This document shows, piece by piece, positions 9,613 to 18,961 of a stretch of 64,000 nucleotides of DNA. Source of the DNA: Natranaerobius thermophilus JW/NM-WN-LF. Its GTDB lineage: Bacteria > Bacillota > Natranaerobiia > Natranaerobiales > Natranaerobiaceae. The stretch lies in NCBI RefSeq assembly GCF_000020005.1, contig NC_010718.1, positions 2,624,001 through 2,688,000 on the forward strand, in the 5' to 3' direction. Positions within the stretch are counted from its first letter, which is position 1, and every line of letters starts with the position of its first letter. Both the position numbers and the translations under genes were made by a program. The notes under the pieces are model-generated. The model had not been told where the DNA came from and searched no databases. It saw nothing but the letters and a program-made list of their open reading frames with translations.

Positions 9613-11331
9613 ATGAAAAAGTTAGTCCAAAGAAGTATTAAGAACAGGTTAATATCAGGAGTCGTAGCCTTGACAATTATTATGGTAGTTGCCCTAATAC
9701 TATTAAATAACTATACTATCGAAGATATAGTAGAAACCACAGTTAATGATAAATTAGAGGGAGACCATGAGATGGGACTAAGAGTCGTTGAAAACAACTT
9801 TAGCGGAAATTGGCATATATTAGGAGACGAATTATATAAAGGAAATGTAACTGCAGATGAAATGACAGGAACTTTAGATAATATCCAAGAAAGTACCGGA
9901 TCTGTAGCAACTATTTTCAAAGGTGACACCAGTGTGGCTAGTAATCTTACAGATAGTGAAGGAGAAAGGGCAATCGGAACTCAAGTTGATGAAGAAGTAT
10001 CCCAGACTGTTTTGGAAGAAGGAGAACGGTTTACTGGTCAAATAGAAATTTTAGGAACCCCCCATGAAGTTATGTATTCTCCTATAGAAAATCCCGAAGG
10101 TGAAGAAATCGGTATTTGGTTCACAGGTGTGCCCATTGATGATGTCAATAACTTGATCAATCAAGGAAATATGAGTTTTATTTTTTTCTCTTCCATAATA
10201 ATTATTATCGCCTTAATACTCTTTTATATTGCAATCAATAAAATTGTTAAGCCAATTAAAGGGTTGACCTCTTTGTTAGATAAATTTTCCACATTAGATT
10301 TATCATCAAGTGAAGAAGATAATACTAATAGTTATTTAAAACGTTCAGATGAAATAGGTAAAATGGCTAAAGCCATGATGAACATGCAAGAAGCAGTTGT
10401 ACAGTTGATTAAAAATATTAATGATAAATCAAACCAGGTCACTTCCTCGGCAGAGGAATTAAGTGCAAACGCCGAAGAAAATACCAGTGCAGCTAATGAA
10501 GTTTCAAAGGCAGTAGAAGAAATTGCTCAAGGTGCCACCAGCCAAGCCGAGAAAACAGATCAAAGCTCTAATGTTACTGAAGAACTTGGAAAAATCATTG
10601 AAAAAGAACAGAGCTGTGTAGATAGTTTAAATCAAGCTATTGAAGAAGTAACCAATAAAAAAGAAGAGGGTACTGAAGCAGTTAAAAACTTGCACGAAAA
10701 AACAAATGAGACTAACAGTGCCATCAAAGAAATCACAGAAGTAATTGAAAAAACTCACTCAAGAACCCAAGAGATTAAAGAAGCAAGTAGTCACATAACA
10801 GATATAGCTGAGCAAACAAACTTATTAGCCCTTAACGCCAGTATTGAAGCTGCTCGGGCAGGCGAGCATGGACAAGGTTTTGCAGTGGTAGCTAACGAAA
10901 TTAGACAACTTGCAGAAAAGTCAAATGAATACTCAGAAAATATCTTGAACAATATCGATGGGTTAAATAAACAGGCAAATGATGCAGTTAAAACAATGGA
11001 AAATGTAAAGCAAATAATAAAAGAACAAAGTGTTTATGTGGAAGAAACCGGTTCCAAGTTCGATGGAATTTCTAATGCCATAGAAGGAGTAGAAAGTCAG
11101 TTATCCGAACTCAATGAATTTGGAAAAGAAATGAATAATAAGAAACAAGAGATTATAAACGCACTACAAGACCTGTCTTCAATAGCTGAAGAAAACTCAT
11201 CAAGTACTGAAGAAATTTCATCAACTGTGGAAGAACAAACTGCAAGTATGGATGAAATCGCTTCAGCCAGTGAACAATTGACAAAATTAGCTGAAGAAAT
11301 GCAAGAAGAAATAAATAAGTTTTCGTATTAA
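9613..11331 (+). CDS. Methyl-accepting chemotaxis protein with single extracytoplasmic sensor domain
   Basis: A receptor of 572 residues with a perfect AAGGAGGGAGG ribosome binding site. A membrane helix at about residues 13-31 is followed by an extracytoplasmic domain of about 150 residues that resembles a single Cache (sCache_3-like) sensor, a second membrane helix at about 190-210, HAMP (to KRSDEIGKM-like sequence), and a full signalling domain with the tip [19 protein letters not shown] and paired methylation-type helices rich in [10 protein letters not shown]. It is a monocistronic unit divergent from the riboswitch operon. The ligand cannot be predicted. It is closely related in architecture to the frameshifted receptor at 1832-3803. 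Confidence 0.94.
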   Translation: MKKLVQRSIKNRLISGVVALTIIMVVALILLNNYTIEDIVETTVNDKLEGDHEMGLRVVENNFSGNWHILGDELYKGNVTADEMTGTLDNIQESTGSVATIFKGDTSVASNLTDSEGERAIGTQVDEEVSQTVLEEGERFTGQIEILGTPHEVMYSPIENPEGEEIGIWFTGVPIDDVNNLINQGNMSFIFFSSIIIIIALILFYIAINKIVKPIKGLTSLLDKFSTLDLSSSEEDNTNSYLKRSDEIGKMAKAMMNMQEAVVQLIKNINDKSNQVTSSAEELSANAEENTSAANEVSKAVEEIAQGATSQAEKTDQSSNVTEELGKIIEKEQSCVDSLNQAIEEVTNKKEEGTEAVKNLHEKTNETNSAIKEITEVIEKTHSRTQEIKEASSHITDIAEQTNLLALNASIEAARAGEHGQGFAVVANEIRQLAEKSNEYSENILNNIDGLNKQANDAVKTMENVKQIIKEQSVYVEETGSKFDGISNAIEGVESQLSELNEFGKEMNNKKQEIINALQDLSSIAEENSSSTEEISSTVEEQTASMDEIASASEQLTKLAEEMQEEINKFSY

Positions 11332-11420
11332 TAAGACTCATATTGCGATATTGACGGTCTTTTCTCCGTGCTCCGATTTTATGTGTGCCGTAGGAATAAG
11401 AATGATGACACTTACATTTA

Positions 11421-11454
11421 ATTGGGCTGTTCAAAGTTAATTGAACAGCCCAAT
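11421..11454 (+). terminator. Perfect hairpin downstream of MCP gene, no clear T-run
   Basis: ATTGGGCTGTTCAA (11421-11434) pairs perfectly with TTGAACAGCCCAAT (11441-11454) around AGTTAA. The position after the MCP gene suggests transcription termination, although the following sequence CTACAT is not T-rich. Confidence 0.55.
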
Positions 11455-11527
11455 CTACATAAAAGGCTACAAACCCTTAACAAACATTTAAATATGTTAA
11501 TAAATTAGATTATGTTCCTAGACTTAT

Positions 11528-11658
11528 TCAGAATGGGAGTGCACATAATTTTGTGTAAATAATTAACATTATCATTAAAAACAAAGCAATTCCGATTAAT
11601 ATAATATGCGTTTTGTTAATTTTTTCTTATTTAGATAACTATTTATTAAATTCGACAT
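11528..11658 (-). other. Candidate small membrane protein gene interrupted by a -1 shift
   Basis: ATG at 11658 follows AAAGGAGG at ideal spacing and reads MSNLINSYLNKKKLTK before stopping at 11596. The -1 frame continues without a stop as INKTHIILIGIALFLMIMLI and ends at 11528, which would give about 43 residues with one transmembrane helix. The shift falls in AAGAAAAAATT. The good ribosome binding site and hydrophobic segment support a real or recently real gene; decay, base-calling error or frameshifting are all possible. Confidence 0.35.
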
Positions 11659-11708
11659 CTTAAAATGCCTCCTTTTTATAAGTAGATTCGTTTTTACCTG
11701 GCACTATA

Positions 11709-11746
11709 ATAAGTCCGCACTAATTTTCTTTTAGTACGGACTTATT
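11709..11746 (-). terminator. Hairpin after NhaC-family gene
   Basis: AATAAGTCCGCACTAA (11709-11724) pairs with TTAGTACGGACTTATT (11731-11746) with one mismatch. The T-run is weak. It lies about 135 bp beyond the stop of the carrier gene at 11882. Confidence 0.6.
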
Positions 11747-11881
11747 GCTCTTAAAATTCCTTTTCTCTGTTGTAACTCATTGATTTATACAAGTTATACC
11801 AAGTTAATCAACTGTATACGCTAATTAAATGTAATTCGCTAGCTAAATGCTGTATTCGTTAACTTAGTCTGTAGGTGTTCA

Positions 11882-13198
11882 CTAAGCGCTATCTTCTGAA
11901 GGTTTCAAATTAGGTATACCTAAATATATTGCCAAAAGCACACAACCGAGCATTAAGAAATTGTAGTGCAAGTTCGGGATTATTGTGAGTGGCGAAATTC
12001 CAGCAAGTGAACCTGCCAGCAAGATTTGAGCCCCATAGGGAAGCATTCCCTGGGTTACTGATGCAAAAATATCCAGCATACTAGCACTTCTTCGCAGATC
12101 AACACCATTTTCTAAAGCAATATTCTTCGCCAAAGGTCCACTGATTATAATTGCAACAGTGTTATTGGCAGTACAAATGTCGGCAGCTGCTGATAAAGCA
12201 CCAATCCCCAGCTCTGCCCCTTTTCGAGTTTTGACCCGCCTTGATATTTGATCGACCAAAAAGGCCAGTCCACCTTCTTTTCGTATCATGGCAGCCAGTC
12301 CACCAGCAAACAATGACAAGAAGAAAACTTCGTTCATATCAGTAAAACCTTGATATGCGGCTTGAGACAGTTCTAAAGCTGTAAAATCTCCGTAAACAAC
12401 TCCAATTAGCCCAGCCAATACCAAACCTAAAAACAGAACAACAAAAACATTTACACCCATCAAAGCAAAGACAAGTACAAATATATAGGGTAAAACCTTA
12501 ATAATTTCAAAGGGATAATCTCCATCTAAAGCAGCAACATCACCGACAAATAGTAAAATAATCAAAGATATAATAGCGGCAGGGAGTACAATCAAAAAGT
12601 TCATTTTAAACTTATCTTTCATTTTAACTCCCTGGGTCTGAGTAGCGGCAATTGTTGTATCGGATATAATTGACAAATTGTCACCAAACATGGCACCACC
12701 AATCACAATTCCCATCATGACCGGCATAGAAACTCCAATTTCGGGACCCAAGCCAACGGCAATTGGCGCAACTGCACCGATAGTTCCCATTGAAGTTCCC
12801 ATGGCCAGGGATATAAAAGCACTTATCAAGAATAAACCAGGTAGCAACAGGCGAGCAGGCACCATAGTAAGCCCTAGATTAACAGTAGATTCAACGCCTC
12901 CCATACCTTCTACTACTGCTGAAAAGGCACCGGCCAGCAAATAAATCATACACATAATCACAATACCTTCTTCACCGGCCCCGTTAATAAAAGTCTTGAT
13001 CCGTTCATCAATTGTACCTCTTGCCATAAATACTGCTACTACAATACCAATCAATGCTGCAATAGGTGCAGGAAATTCGTAAAAGGCCATTTCAACTCCT
13101 AAATAAGTCAGAAACAGTCCTACACCTAAATACAAAAATAAAAACACAAATAAGGGTATTAATGCCCAACCATTCGGTTTAATTTCTTTTTGATCCAT
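11882..13198 (-). CDS. NhaC-family carrier (Na+/H+ antiporter family; possible methionine transporter)
   Basis: A polytopic membrane protein of 438 residues with about 11-12 hydrophobic segments. NhaC-family signatures are LAMGTSMGTIGAVAPIAVGL and GAMFGDNLSIISDTTIAATQ. The ribosome binding site is GGGGGAT-type before the ATG. The family includes Na+/H+ antiporters, which an alkaliphile would need, but also the MetT-type methionine carriers. The gene directly downstream of a methionine gamma-lyase gene on the same strand makes methionine or a sulfur product of that enzyme a plausible cargo. A hairpin lies between the two genes at 13292-13326, so they may not form a simple operon. The family call is firm, the substrate is not. 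Confidence 0.85.
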   Translation of the reverse strand: MDQKEIKPNGWALIPLFVFLFLYLGVGLFLTYLGVEMAFYEFPAPIAALIGIVVAVFMARGTIDERIKTFINGAGEEGIVIMCMIYLLAGAFSAVVEGMGGVESTVNLGLTMVPARLLLPGLFLISAFISLAMGTSMGTIGAVAPIAVGLGPEIGVSMPVMMGIVIGGAMFGDNLSIISDTTIAATQTQGVKMKDKFKMNFLIVLPAAIISLIILLFVGDVAALDGDYPFEIIKVLPYIFVLVFALMGVNVFVVLFLGLVLAGLIGVVYGDFTALELSQAAYQGFTDMNEVFFLSLFAGGLAAMIRKEGGLAFLVDQISRRVKTRKGAELGIGALSAAADICTANNTVAIIISGPLAKNIALENGVDLRRSASMLDIFASVTQGMLPYGAQILLAGSLAGISPLTIIPNLHYNFLMLGCVLLAIYLGIPNLKPSEDSA

Positions 13199-13291
13199 CT
13201 AGGTGATCCCCCTTTAAATCTTCATTGTCAGTAGTTTTGTAATTTTCTTACCAATTTCTTCAGATGGGTTAACAATGTAATGTAGGGAGGC

Positions 13292-13326
13292 GCTGAGGGA
13301 ATTGCAATAAATAATTATCCCTCAGC
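13292..13326 (-). terminator. Hairpin between methionine gamma-lyase and NhaC-family genes
   Basis: GCTGAGGGA (13292-13300) pairs with TCCCTCAGC (13318-13326). No strong T-run follows on the minus strand. It may attenuate readthrough from the lyase gene into the carrier gene. Confidence 0.55.
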
Positions 13327-13373
13327 CCCTTGGTTTTGTAGTTTGATGATATTTCTAAGGGTTTCTTTCTAAA

Positions 13374-14552
13374 TTACTGTTCCATTCCTTGTTTTAGGTC
13401 TTCGATAATATCATCTACATCTTCAATTCCTACGGAAACCCTTACCATACCATCGGTAATACCTGCTTTTTCACGTTCTTCTTGTGGAACTACAGAATGA
13501 GTCATGGATGCTGGATGCTGGATCAATGTATCCACATCTCCCAAGCTAACAGCCAATGTACACAACTCTACATTATTTAGTAGGTTTTTACCAGCTTCAA
13601 AGCCACCTTTTAATTCAAAGGCAATAATGCCACCAAAGTCTTCCATTTGTTTTTTAGCTAACTCGTGTTGAGGATGGCTTTCAAGTCCTGGGTAGTACAC
13701 TCTTTCTACAGCTGGATGTTCTTCTAAGAACTTGGCTACCTTCATAGCGTTTTCACAGATCTTGTCCACACGAACAGCTAAAGTTTTAATTCCTCTGAGC
13801 AATAGGAAAGCATCAAAAGGTGCAATAATACCACCTAAATCTTTTACTGTAGTCATTTTTATATCACCAATCAGTTCCTCGAAACCTACTACTATTCCGG
13901 CAACAGTATCTCCGTGACCACCAAGGTACTTGGTAGCACTATGAATTACGATATCAATTCCCATTTCTAGCGGTCTTTGAAGATAAGGAGTCATAAAGGT
14001 GTTGTCTACTACAGTTGTAATGTCGTCCTTTTCCTTTGCAATTTTCACAACTTCTTCCAGATCAGTGATGGAAATAGTTGGATTCGCAGGAGTTTCAGTA
14101 TAAATCACCTTTGTATTATCTTTAATAGCAGCTCGGATATTTTCAGGCTCACTGGTATCAACAAAAGTTACTTCAATGCCCCAGTTGGGTAACAACTCGT
14201 CAAACAGAGAGTGAGTACAGCCATATAGTGTATCTGAGGCCACCATATGATCTCCACAATTTAATAAATTCATCACAACAGCAGACACAGCTGCCATACC
14301 AGATCCTAATGCTATAGCATCATCTCCACCTTCTAGGTTAGCCATCTGCTTTTCAAGATTTTTTTGAGTTGGGTTACCCAATCTAGTGTAGATGTAGCCA
14401 GCCTCTTCACCGGCAAATCTAGCAGCTCCTTGTTCAACATTGTCAAATACAAAGGTTGAACTTTGATAAATTGGGGTCCTAAGAGCACCCGCTTCGTTCT
14501 TTTGACCTTCATCGGCATGGACAATACGAGTAGTTAATTTTGAATCTTTCAT
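13374..14552 (-). CDS. Methionine gamma-lyase (PLP-dependent Cys/Met metabolism family)
   Basis: The protein has 392 residues from the ATG at 14552, which has GGAGGTG at good spacing. A GTG 15 bases further upstream would overlap that ribosome binding site. The fold-type I PLP enzyme carries the lysine motif HSATKYLGGHGD and the segment DTLYGCTHSLF. Its Tyr-Gly-Cys-Thr matches the Tyr114 and Cys116 positions typical of methionine gamma-lyase and not of cystathionine gamma-synthase. It would cleave methionine to methanethiol, ammonia and 2-oxobutyrate in the cytoplasm. It is followed on the same strand by the NhaC-family carrier. A terminator-like hairpin sits in its leader (14713-14744). Family certain, lyase assignment probable. 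Confidence 0.87.
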   Translation of the reverse strand: MKDSKLTTRIVHADEGQKNEAGALRTPIYQSSTFVFDNVEQGAARFAGEEAGYIYTRLGNPTQKNLEKQMANLEGGDDAIALGSGMAAVSAVVMNLLNCGDHMVASDTLYGCTHSLFDELLPNWGIEVTFVDTSEPENIRAAIKDNTKVIYTETPANPTISITDLEEVVKIAKEKDDITTVVDNTFMTPYLQRPLEMGIDIVIHSATKYLGGHGDTVAGIVVGFEELIGDIKMTTVKDLGGIIAPFDAFLLLRGIKTLAVRVDKICENAMKVAKFLEEHPAVERVYYPGLESHPQHELAKKQMEDFGGIIAFELKGGFEAGKNLLNNVELCTLAVSLGDVDTLIQHPASMTHSVVPQEEREKAGITDGMVRVSVGIEDVDDIIEDLKQGMEQ

Positions 14553-15058
14553 TAAAAACACCTCCACTTATTGTATTTGTGTCATCTATTTATATGCAAT
14601 AACTGTGCCAGCTTCAATTAATTCGGCAAACCATTGGCTCTACTTCCCTATATCACAGGTTTTGACGAGTTTGGTTAATTTTTATTTAAAAAGCTGTGCA
14701 ATAAAAACACTTCCTCTTCTGGAAACATGCTGTTCCAGAAGAGGACTAGGTTTGTAAAGAAAGGTTTCCGCCGGAAATAATTCGTTCCATTTTACGCTAT
14801 GCCATGAACAAATTTGCAGTTTGAACACAGTTAAGCATTATTAAATAATCTTAACATTATTATAATAGTTTTGGGACAGCCATACTACTAGAAATTATTG
14901 AGATTTTTAAAATTCTAGCAGATTCTTCAAATTCCAGTTTTTTACTTTTCACCCTCTTTTTCACCTTCAAGGAGCAATATATACCTTATTTATAACATAA
15001 TGTATATTTCATTTCACTACGTAAAAAATAAAAAAAATTTATGGGAAGGATAATAATA
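14553..15058. other. Divergent intergenic region between methionine gamma-lyase and gerA operon
   Basis: It holds the minus-strand leader of the lyase gene, with a strong terminator hairpin at 14713-14744 and further pairing upstream of it (GTTC/GAAC arms around 14780-14815). TATAAT-like sequence at about 14855-14862 could start that leader. The plus half is AT-rich promoter sequence. No SAM riboswitch or T-box core was found. Confidence 0.55.
14713..14744 (-). terminator. Leader terminator upstream of methionine gamma-lyase gene
   Basis: CCTCTTCTGGAA (14713-14724) pairs perfectly with TTCCAGAAGAGG (14733-14744), and on the minus strand GTGTTTTTATT follows. There is no gene upstream for it to end, so it is probably a transcription attenuator for the lyase gene. 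Confidence 0.75.
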
Positions 15059-16621
15059 ATGTTAAACATTATACAAAAACTTATTAAAAAAAAACGTCCC
15101 TATATAATGAGTACAGAAAAATTAGATGATAGTAACAATACGAAAATAAGTAAAAACTTTAATTATAATCACAAACATCTTAAGAATATCTTCGAAAACA
15201 GTGATGACATTTGCTTCCGGAATTTTATCACTGATTCGAATGCAAATGTACTTACACTATTTATCGAGGGGTTAGTAAACGAAGAACTGGTTAATAGTGA
15301 CATTATTAAACCACTACAGTATAACTCAACTAAAGAGAAAAACACAGATGAAGCTTCTCCAGAGACTATCAAAAAAAGATTATTTACAGTAGGAACTGAA
15401 GTACAAACCAAAACTTGTTTCAATCAATTAATCGAAGAAGTATTAGATGGAAAAACAGCTATAATTATAGAAGGGCTTCCACAAGGCTTTATTATTGATT
15501 TAACTCAATGGGAAAACAGAGGAATTGAAGAGCCAATTAATGAGCAATCAATCAAAGGACCAAGAGAAGGGTTTACTGAAACCCTTCGAATCAATACATC
15601 CCAGTTAAGAAGAAGAATTAAATCACATCATTTTAAGATTCAACAATTTAGAATTGGTAAGCAAACAAATACAAATATAGCAGTAGCTTATTGTGAAAAT
15701 ATCGCTAATCAAACAATTGTCAATGAAGTAATTAATCGTATAAACAAAATTGATATTGACGGCATTTTAGAAAGTAACTATATCCACGAGTTAATTGAAG
15801 AAAGAACAATCACTATATTTCCGGAAATGATAGACACTGAAAGGCCGGATAAAGTAGCAGGACATCTCTTAGAAGGTAAAATAGCCATACTTACTGATGG
15901 TACTCCTTTCGCAATAATTCTGCCAGTTACATTAAGCGAATTTTTTCATACTCCTGAAGATTACTATACTCGCTATATTTTCTCCTTTGTACAAAGGACT
16001 TTAAGATTTGCTAGCTTTTTTATTGCTACTTGCCTACCATCTATTTATGTTCTTATGACAAAATTTCATTATGAAATGATACCTGTAGATATTATATTTT
16101 CAATTGCAGAAGCTAGAGAAGCTGTGCCTTTCCCACCACTGTTGGAAGTTTTGTTAATAGAAGTAATTGTAGAGTTTTTGCGTGAAGCAAGTTTAAGGTT
16201 ACCTGGGCCAATTGGTCAAACAGTGGGTATAGTAGGGGCCTTGGTCATCGGAGATGCTGCAGTTAACGCTGAACTTATGAGTCCAGTATTAGTAATATTT
16301 ACTGCTTTTAGTATGATATCTAGTTTTGTTATACCTAATTATTCAATGGCTTCTGCTCTGAGATTACTTAGGTTTCCAATTTTGTTTATGACAGGAATAC
16401 TAGGAGGTTTTGGATTTATGATAGCCTGGTTTTTAATAGCTACACATCTTTGTAACATAAGCAGTTTTGGAGTACCCTTTTTACAGCCAATTGCTCCTTT
16501 CAAACTTTCTGAACAACGTGACACGGTTTATAGAATGCCATTCAGGTGGGTTAGAAAACGCCCCAAAGCAGTTGCAAATAAAAATATCAGACGTCAAAAA
16601 GGAGTTGAAGAAGAGGATTGA
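15059..16621 (+). CDS. gerA: Spore germination protein GerA/GerAA family (germinant receptor A subunit)
   Basis: The product has 520 residues from the ATG at 15059, which has GGAAGGA at good spacing; the in-frame ATG at 15041 overlaps that ribosome binding site. A soluble N-terminal region of about 280 residues (with NVLTLFIEGLVNEELV-like sequence) is followed by a membrane domain with AREAVPFPPLLEVLLIE, LPGPIGQTVGIVGALVIGDA and NYSMASALRLLRFP, all typical of GerA subunits. It sits in the spore inner membrane and forms the receptor with the B and C subunits. The stop overlaps the TTG start of gerB. The germinant cannot be told. Confidence 0.95.
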   Translation: MLNIIQKLIKKKRPYIMSTEKLDDSNNTKISKNFNYNHKHLKNIFENSDDICFRNFITDSNANVLTLFIEGLVNEELVNSDIIKPLQYNSTKEKNTDEASPETIKKRLFTVGTEVQTKTCFNQLIEEVLDGKTAIIIEGLPQGFIIDLTQWENRGIEEPINEQSIKGPREGFTETLRINTSQLRRRIKSHHFKIQQFRIGKQTNTNIAVAYCENIANQTIVNEVINRINKIDIDGILESNYIHELIEERTITIFPEMIDTERPDKVAGHLLEGKIAILTDGTPFAIILPVTLSEFFHTPEDYYTRYIFSFVQRTLRFASFFIATCLPSIYVLMTKFHYEMIPVDIIFSIAEAREAVPFPPLLEVLLIEVIVEFLREASLRLPGPIGQTVGIVGALVIGDAAVNAELMSPVLVIFTAFSMISSFVIPNYSMASALRLLRFPILFMTGILGGFGFMIAWFLIATHLCNISSFGVPFLQPIAPFKLSEQRDTVYRMPFRWVRKRPKAVANKNIRRQKGVEEED

Positions 16622-17697
16622 AAAAACACGAAAAAAAAGATATAAGTCAATTCCAATGGATTACTATAATTCTTGGCATGACAATTGGTATAGGAATAAC
16701 AACATTACCCAGGGGGATTGCTACTGAAGCCGGTAGAGACGGATGGTTTTCTATTTTGTTGTCAACCTTGATAGTTATTATATATGCAAATATTTGCCTT
16801 TACTTTTCTCGCCTTTTTCCAGATAAAACTCTAGCTCAATCCAGCATAATAATACTTGGTAAGTTTTGGGGTACCATTCTGATCGTTATATATAGTTTAT
16901 ATGCCTTAACATTGTCCGGGTTGGTTCTTAGGTTTTTTATGAACATTGCATATGTGTATCTGGATATACAATATCCAATGGTATTTCATTTTATTATAAT
17001 TCTCTCTGTAATTATATATATAGCAAGAAATGGTCTATCAACTTTATCTCGACTCAGTGAATTAGTTCTTTTTTATACACTACCCCTATTCATACTTTTT
17101 TTAATCCCCGTTTCATTAGATAAACATATAAATTTATTACCAGTCTTTGAAGGAGGGATTGTAGAACCAGTTAAAGCTATACAGGAACCTCTTCTTGCTT
17201 TTCTAGGTATAGAAATTATATTAGTATTTTATCCTTATCTAAATAAGAAAGAAGATGATGCTAAACTAACCAATATAGCAATAATTATTACCGGACTTAT
17301 TTATACTTCAATCTTTATAGTCTCTCTAATGATGATGGGACTAGAGCAATTAAACCTGACTTATTGGCCATTTATAGAATATTTAAAAATTATTGATATA
17401 GCTGTTATAGAACGCATAGATACTTTGTTTATTCACTTATGGTTAGGCAAGGTAATTCTAGTTTCTTCCATTCAGTATTTTGTAGCTACTTTTTCTCTGG
17501 CTCACATAACAAATAAAGATTATCATGACATTTGGTCACTAGTGGCTTGGCCCATTGTATTATTTGTGGCACTAGTACCTCAAAATGTTCCTGAGACTGA
17601 AGAGTTTGCAGCTAACTTCACTTTATATGGAGGAGGACTAGTAATTTTAATTCCCATTTTGCTTATCATAACATGTAAATTGAGAGGTGTCAGATAG
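16618..17697 (+). CDS. gerB: Spore germination protein GerB/GerAB family (APC-type permease subunit)
   Basis: A polytopic membrane protein of 359 residues with about ten hydrophobic segments. The start is a TTG within ATTGA, overlapping the gerA stop, with GGAG ten bases upstream. N-terminal features include ISQFQWITIILGMTIGIGI and the TLPRGIATEAGRDGWF loop, which are characteristic of endospore germination permeases of the amino acid-polyamine-organocation fold. This subunit is thought to bind the germinant. It is followed without a gap by gerC. Confidence 0.95.
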   Translation: MKKHEKKDISQFQWITIILGMTIGIGITTLPRGIATEAGRDGWFSILLSTLIVIIYANICLYFSRLFPDKTLAQSSIIILGKFWGTILIVIYSLYALTLSGLVLRFFMNIAYVYLDIQYPMVFHFIIILSVIIYIARNGLSTLSRLSELVLFYTLPLFILFLIPVSLDKHINLLPVFEGGIVEPVKAIQEPLLAFLGIEIILVFYPYLNKKEDDAKLTNIAIIITGLIYTSIFIVSLMMMGLEQLNLTYWPFIEYLKIIDIAVIERIDTLFIHLWLGKVILVSSIQYFVATFSLAHITNKDYHDIWSLVAWPIVLFVALVPQNVPETEEFAANFTLYGGGLVILIPILLIITCKLRGVR

Positions 17698-18861
17698 ATG
17701 AGAGTTAATATAAATAAAAGTATAATAATTCTTATAATAATCTTTATTTTTAGTAGTTTAACAGCTTGTGATTTCGTTAACGAAAAAATTTTAGACGAAC
17801 TTTCGATAATTTTAGCTATGTCCTTTGATTCTAATCCAGAAAATGATAATGATGACTACAATCCCCTTCTATTAACCACTTCAAATCCGCTATTTGCCGA
17901 AGAAGCTAAAGAGCCTGTCCGTGTTAAGACAGTTCAGGGTCGAACAATAGGAAATGCTTTAGATAACTGGCAACAACATAGAAATAGATTAATGGCTTTA
18001 GGAAAGGTAAATATAATGTTATTTGGAGAAAATATCACAAAAGAAAACTTTCCTAATACAGTTAAAGATATAAGGCAAATTCCAGAAATTGATGCAACAT
18101 CTTTAGTTGCTTATCATCCTGGAAAAGCAAAAAATCTATTATACCAAAACCCTGTCGAAGACGGTAGAATAGCGGTTTTTCTAAGTGACATGCTAGAATT
18201 TGGAGCTGATGACGGACTAATACCTGAAGTTACCCTACATGAATTATGGACAGCAGTTTTAACAAAAGGTAGAGATGGATATCTCCCTAAAGTTGATCTA
18301 AAAGAAGAAGGTGATGAAATACCTTATATATCCGGGGCAATGGTTTTGACCGAAAATGGAAATAAGGCTACAACTTTGAATTCCGAGGAAACTAAGTTAT
18401 TAACAACCATGCTAAATGAAAAAGCCATTCCCTCCTTTTCCTCAAACATTTTTGTTGAAGAAGAAGAAGGGTTAATAGAGTATAGTGTTCAAAACACTGA
18501 TATGAACATTAATGTTGAATATAATAATGAAGTTTCTGTAGAAATAGATAATAACATTGAGGTTTACCTGGAAGAAGTACAAATCCCCGGAATTGAGATT
18601 ATAGATAAAAAAACCTTTGAAACTATAGCTGAATTTGTAGCCAAAGATTTTATGGATAATACACAAAATCTTATAGCAAAATTACAACGACACAAAAGTG
18701 ATCCAATAGGAATAGGGCAATATGTGAGAATACAACAGTCAGAATACTATTCTAAAGGCACTTGGAGAAATGATTATCCCGACATAGATATTGACAATAA
18801 TTATACTGTCAATGTTTTTAGAGGAAGCACCTTATCCGAAACCTTTAAGCTAGAGCGTTAA
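17698..18861 (+). CDS. gerC: Spore germination lipoprotein GerC/GerAC family
   Basis: A lipoprotein of 387 residues. The N-terminus has a hydrophobic signal with lipobox SLTAC, followed by DELSIILAMSFD and a segment with VQGRTIGNALDNWQ that matches GerAC N-terminal domains. The C-terminal half contains the family-typical region ending before LIAKLQRHKSDPIGIGQYVR. The ATG follows the gerB stop directly, completing a gerA-gerB-gerC operon. The protein anchors the germinant receptor at the outer face of the spore inner membrane. No terminator was seen before the insertion sequence. Confidence 0.95.
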   Translation: MRVNINKSIIILIIIFIFSSLTACDFVNEKILDELSIILAMSFDSNPENDNDDYNPLLLTTSNPLFAEEAKEPVRVKTVQGRTIGNALDNWQQHRNRLMALGKVNIMLFGENITKENFPNTVKDIRQIPEIDATSLVAYHPGKAKNLLYQNPVEDGRIAVFLSDMLEFGADDGLIPEVTLHELWTAVLTKGRDGYLPKVDLKEEGDEIPYISGAMVLTENGNKATTLNSEETKLLTTMLNEKAIPSFSSNIFVEEEEGLIEYSVQNTDMNINVEYNNEVSVEIDNNIEVYLEEVQIPGIEIIDKKTFETIAEFVAKDFMDNTQNLIAKLQRHKSDPIGIGQYVRIQQSEYYSKGTWRNDYPDIDIDNNYTVNVFRGSTLSETFKLER

Positions 18862-18867
18862 ATATAG

Positions 18868-18961
18868 TGACATTTTCCCCAGAACATTCTTGGGGTGACA
18901 AATCAAACTCTTAGAGTGAAACTAAAAAAATAACTGCAAAACAATTACATTACACCCTCTT
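18868..18961. repeat. Relic of an insertion sequence right end next to the intact IS
   Basis: GTGACATTTTC..AGAACATTCT.GGGGTGACA at 18868-18901 and AACAATTACATTACACCCTCTT at 18940-18961 repeat, in the same orientation, the right end and right flank of the intact element (20390-20459). This looks like what is left of a tandem copy or earlier insertion. Confidence 0.6.
18945..18961. repeat. Left copy of 17-bp direct repeat flanking the IS
   Basis: TTACATTACACCCTCTT abuts the left terminal inverted repeat and is identical to 20443-20459 on the other side, as expected for a target-site duplication of the long type reported for IS1202-like elements. Confidence 0.65.

Larger units (their letters stand above)
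11332..11881. other. Intergenic region with hairpins and one small candidate gene
   Basis: No long gene is present. It holds a perfect hairpin at 11421-11454, a possible small membrane protein gene on the minus strand at 11528-11658, and a terminator-like hairpin at 11709-11746. The rest is AT-rich with nothing recognised. Confidence 0.6.

Noticed and set aside
14553-14900. SAM riboswitch or T-box upstream of the methionine gamma-lyase gene
   Set aside because: The SAM-I core and T-box motif were looked for on the minus strand and not found; only the terminator and generic pairings are supported.
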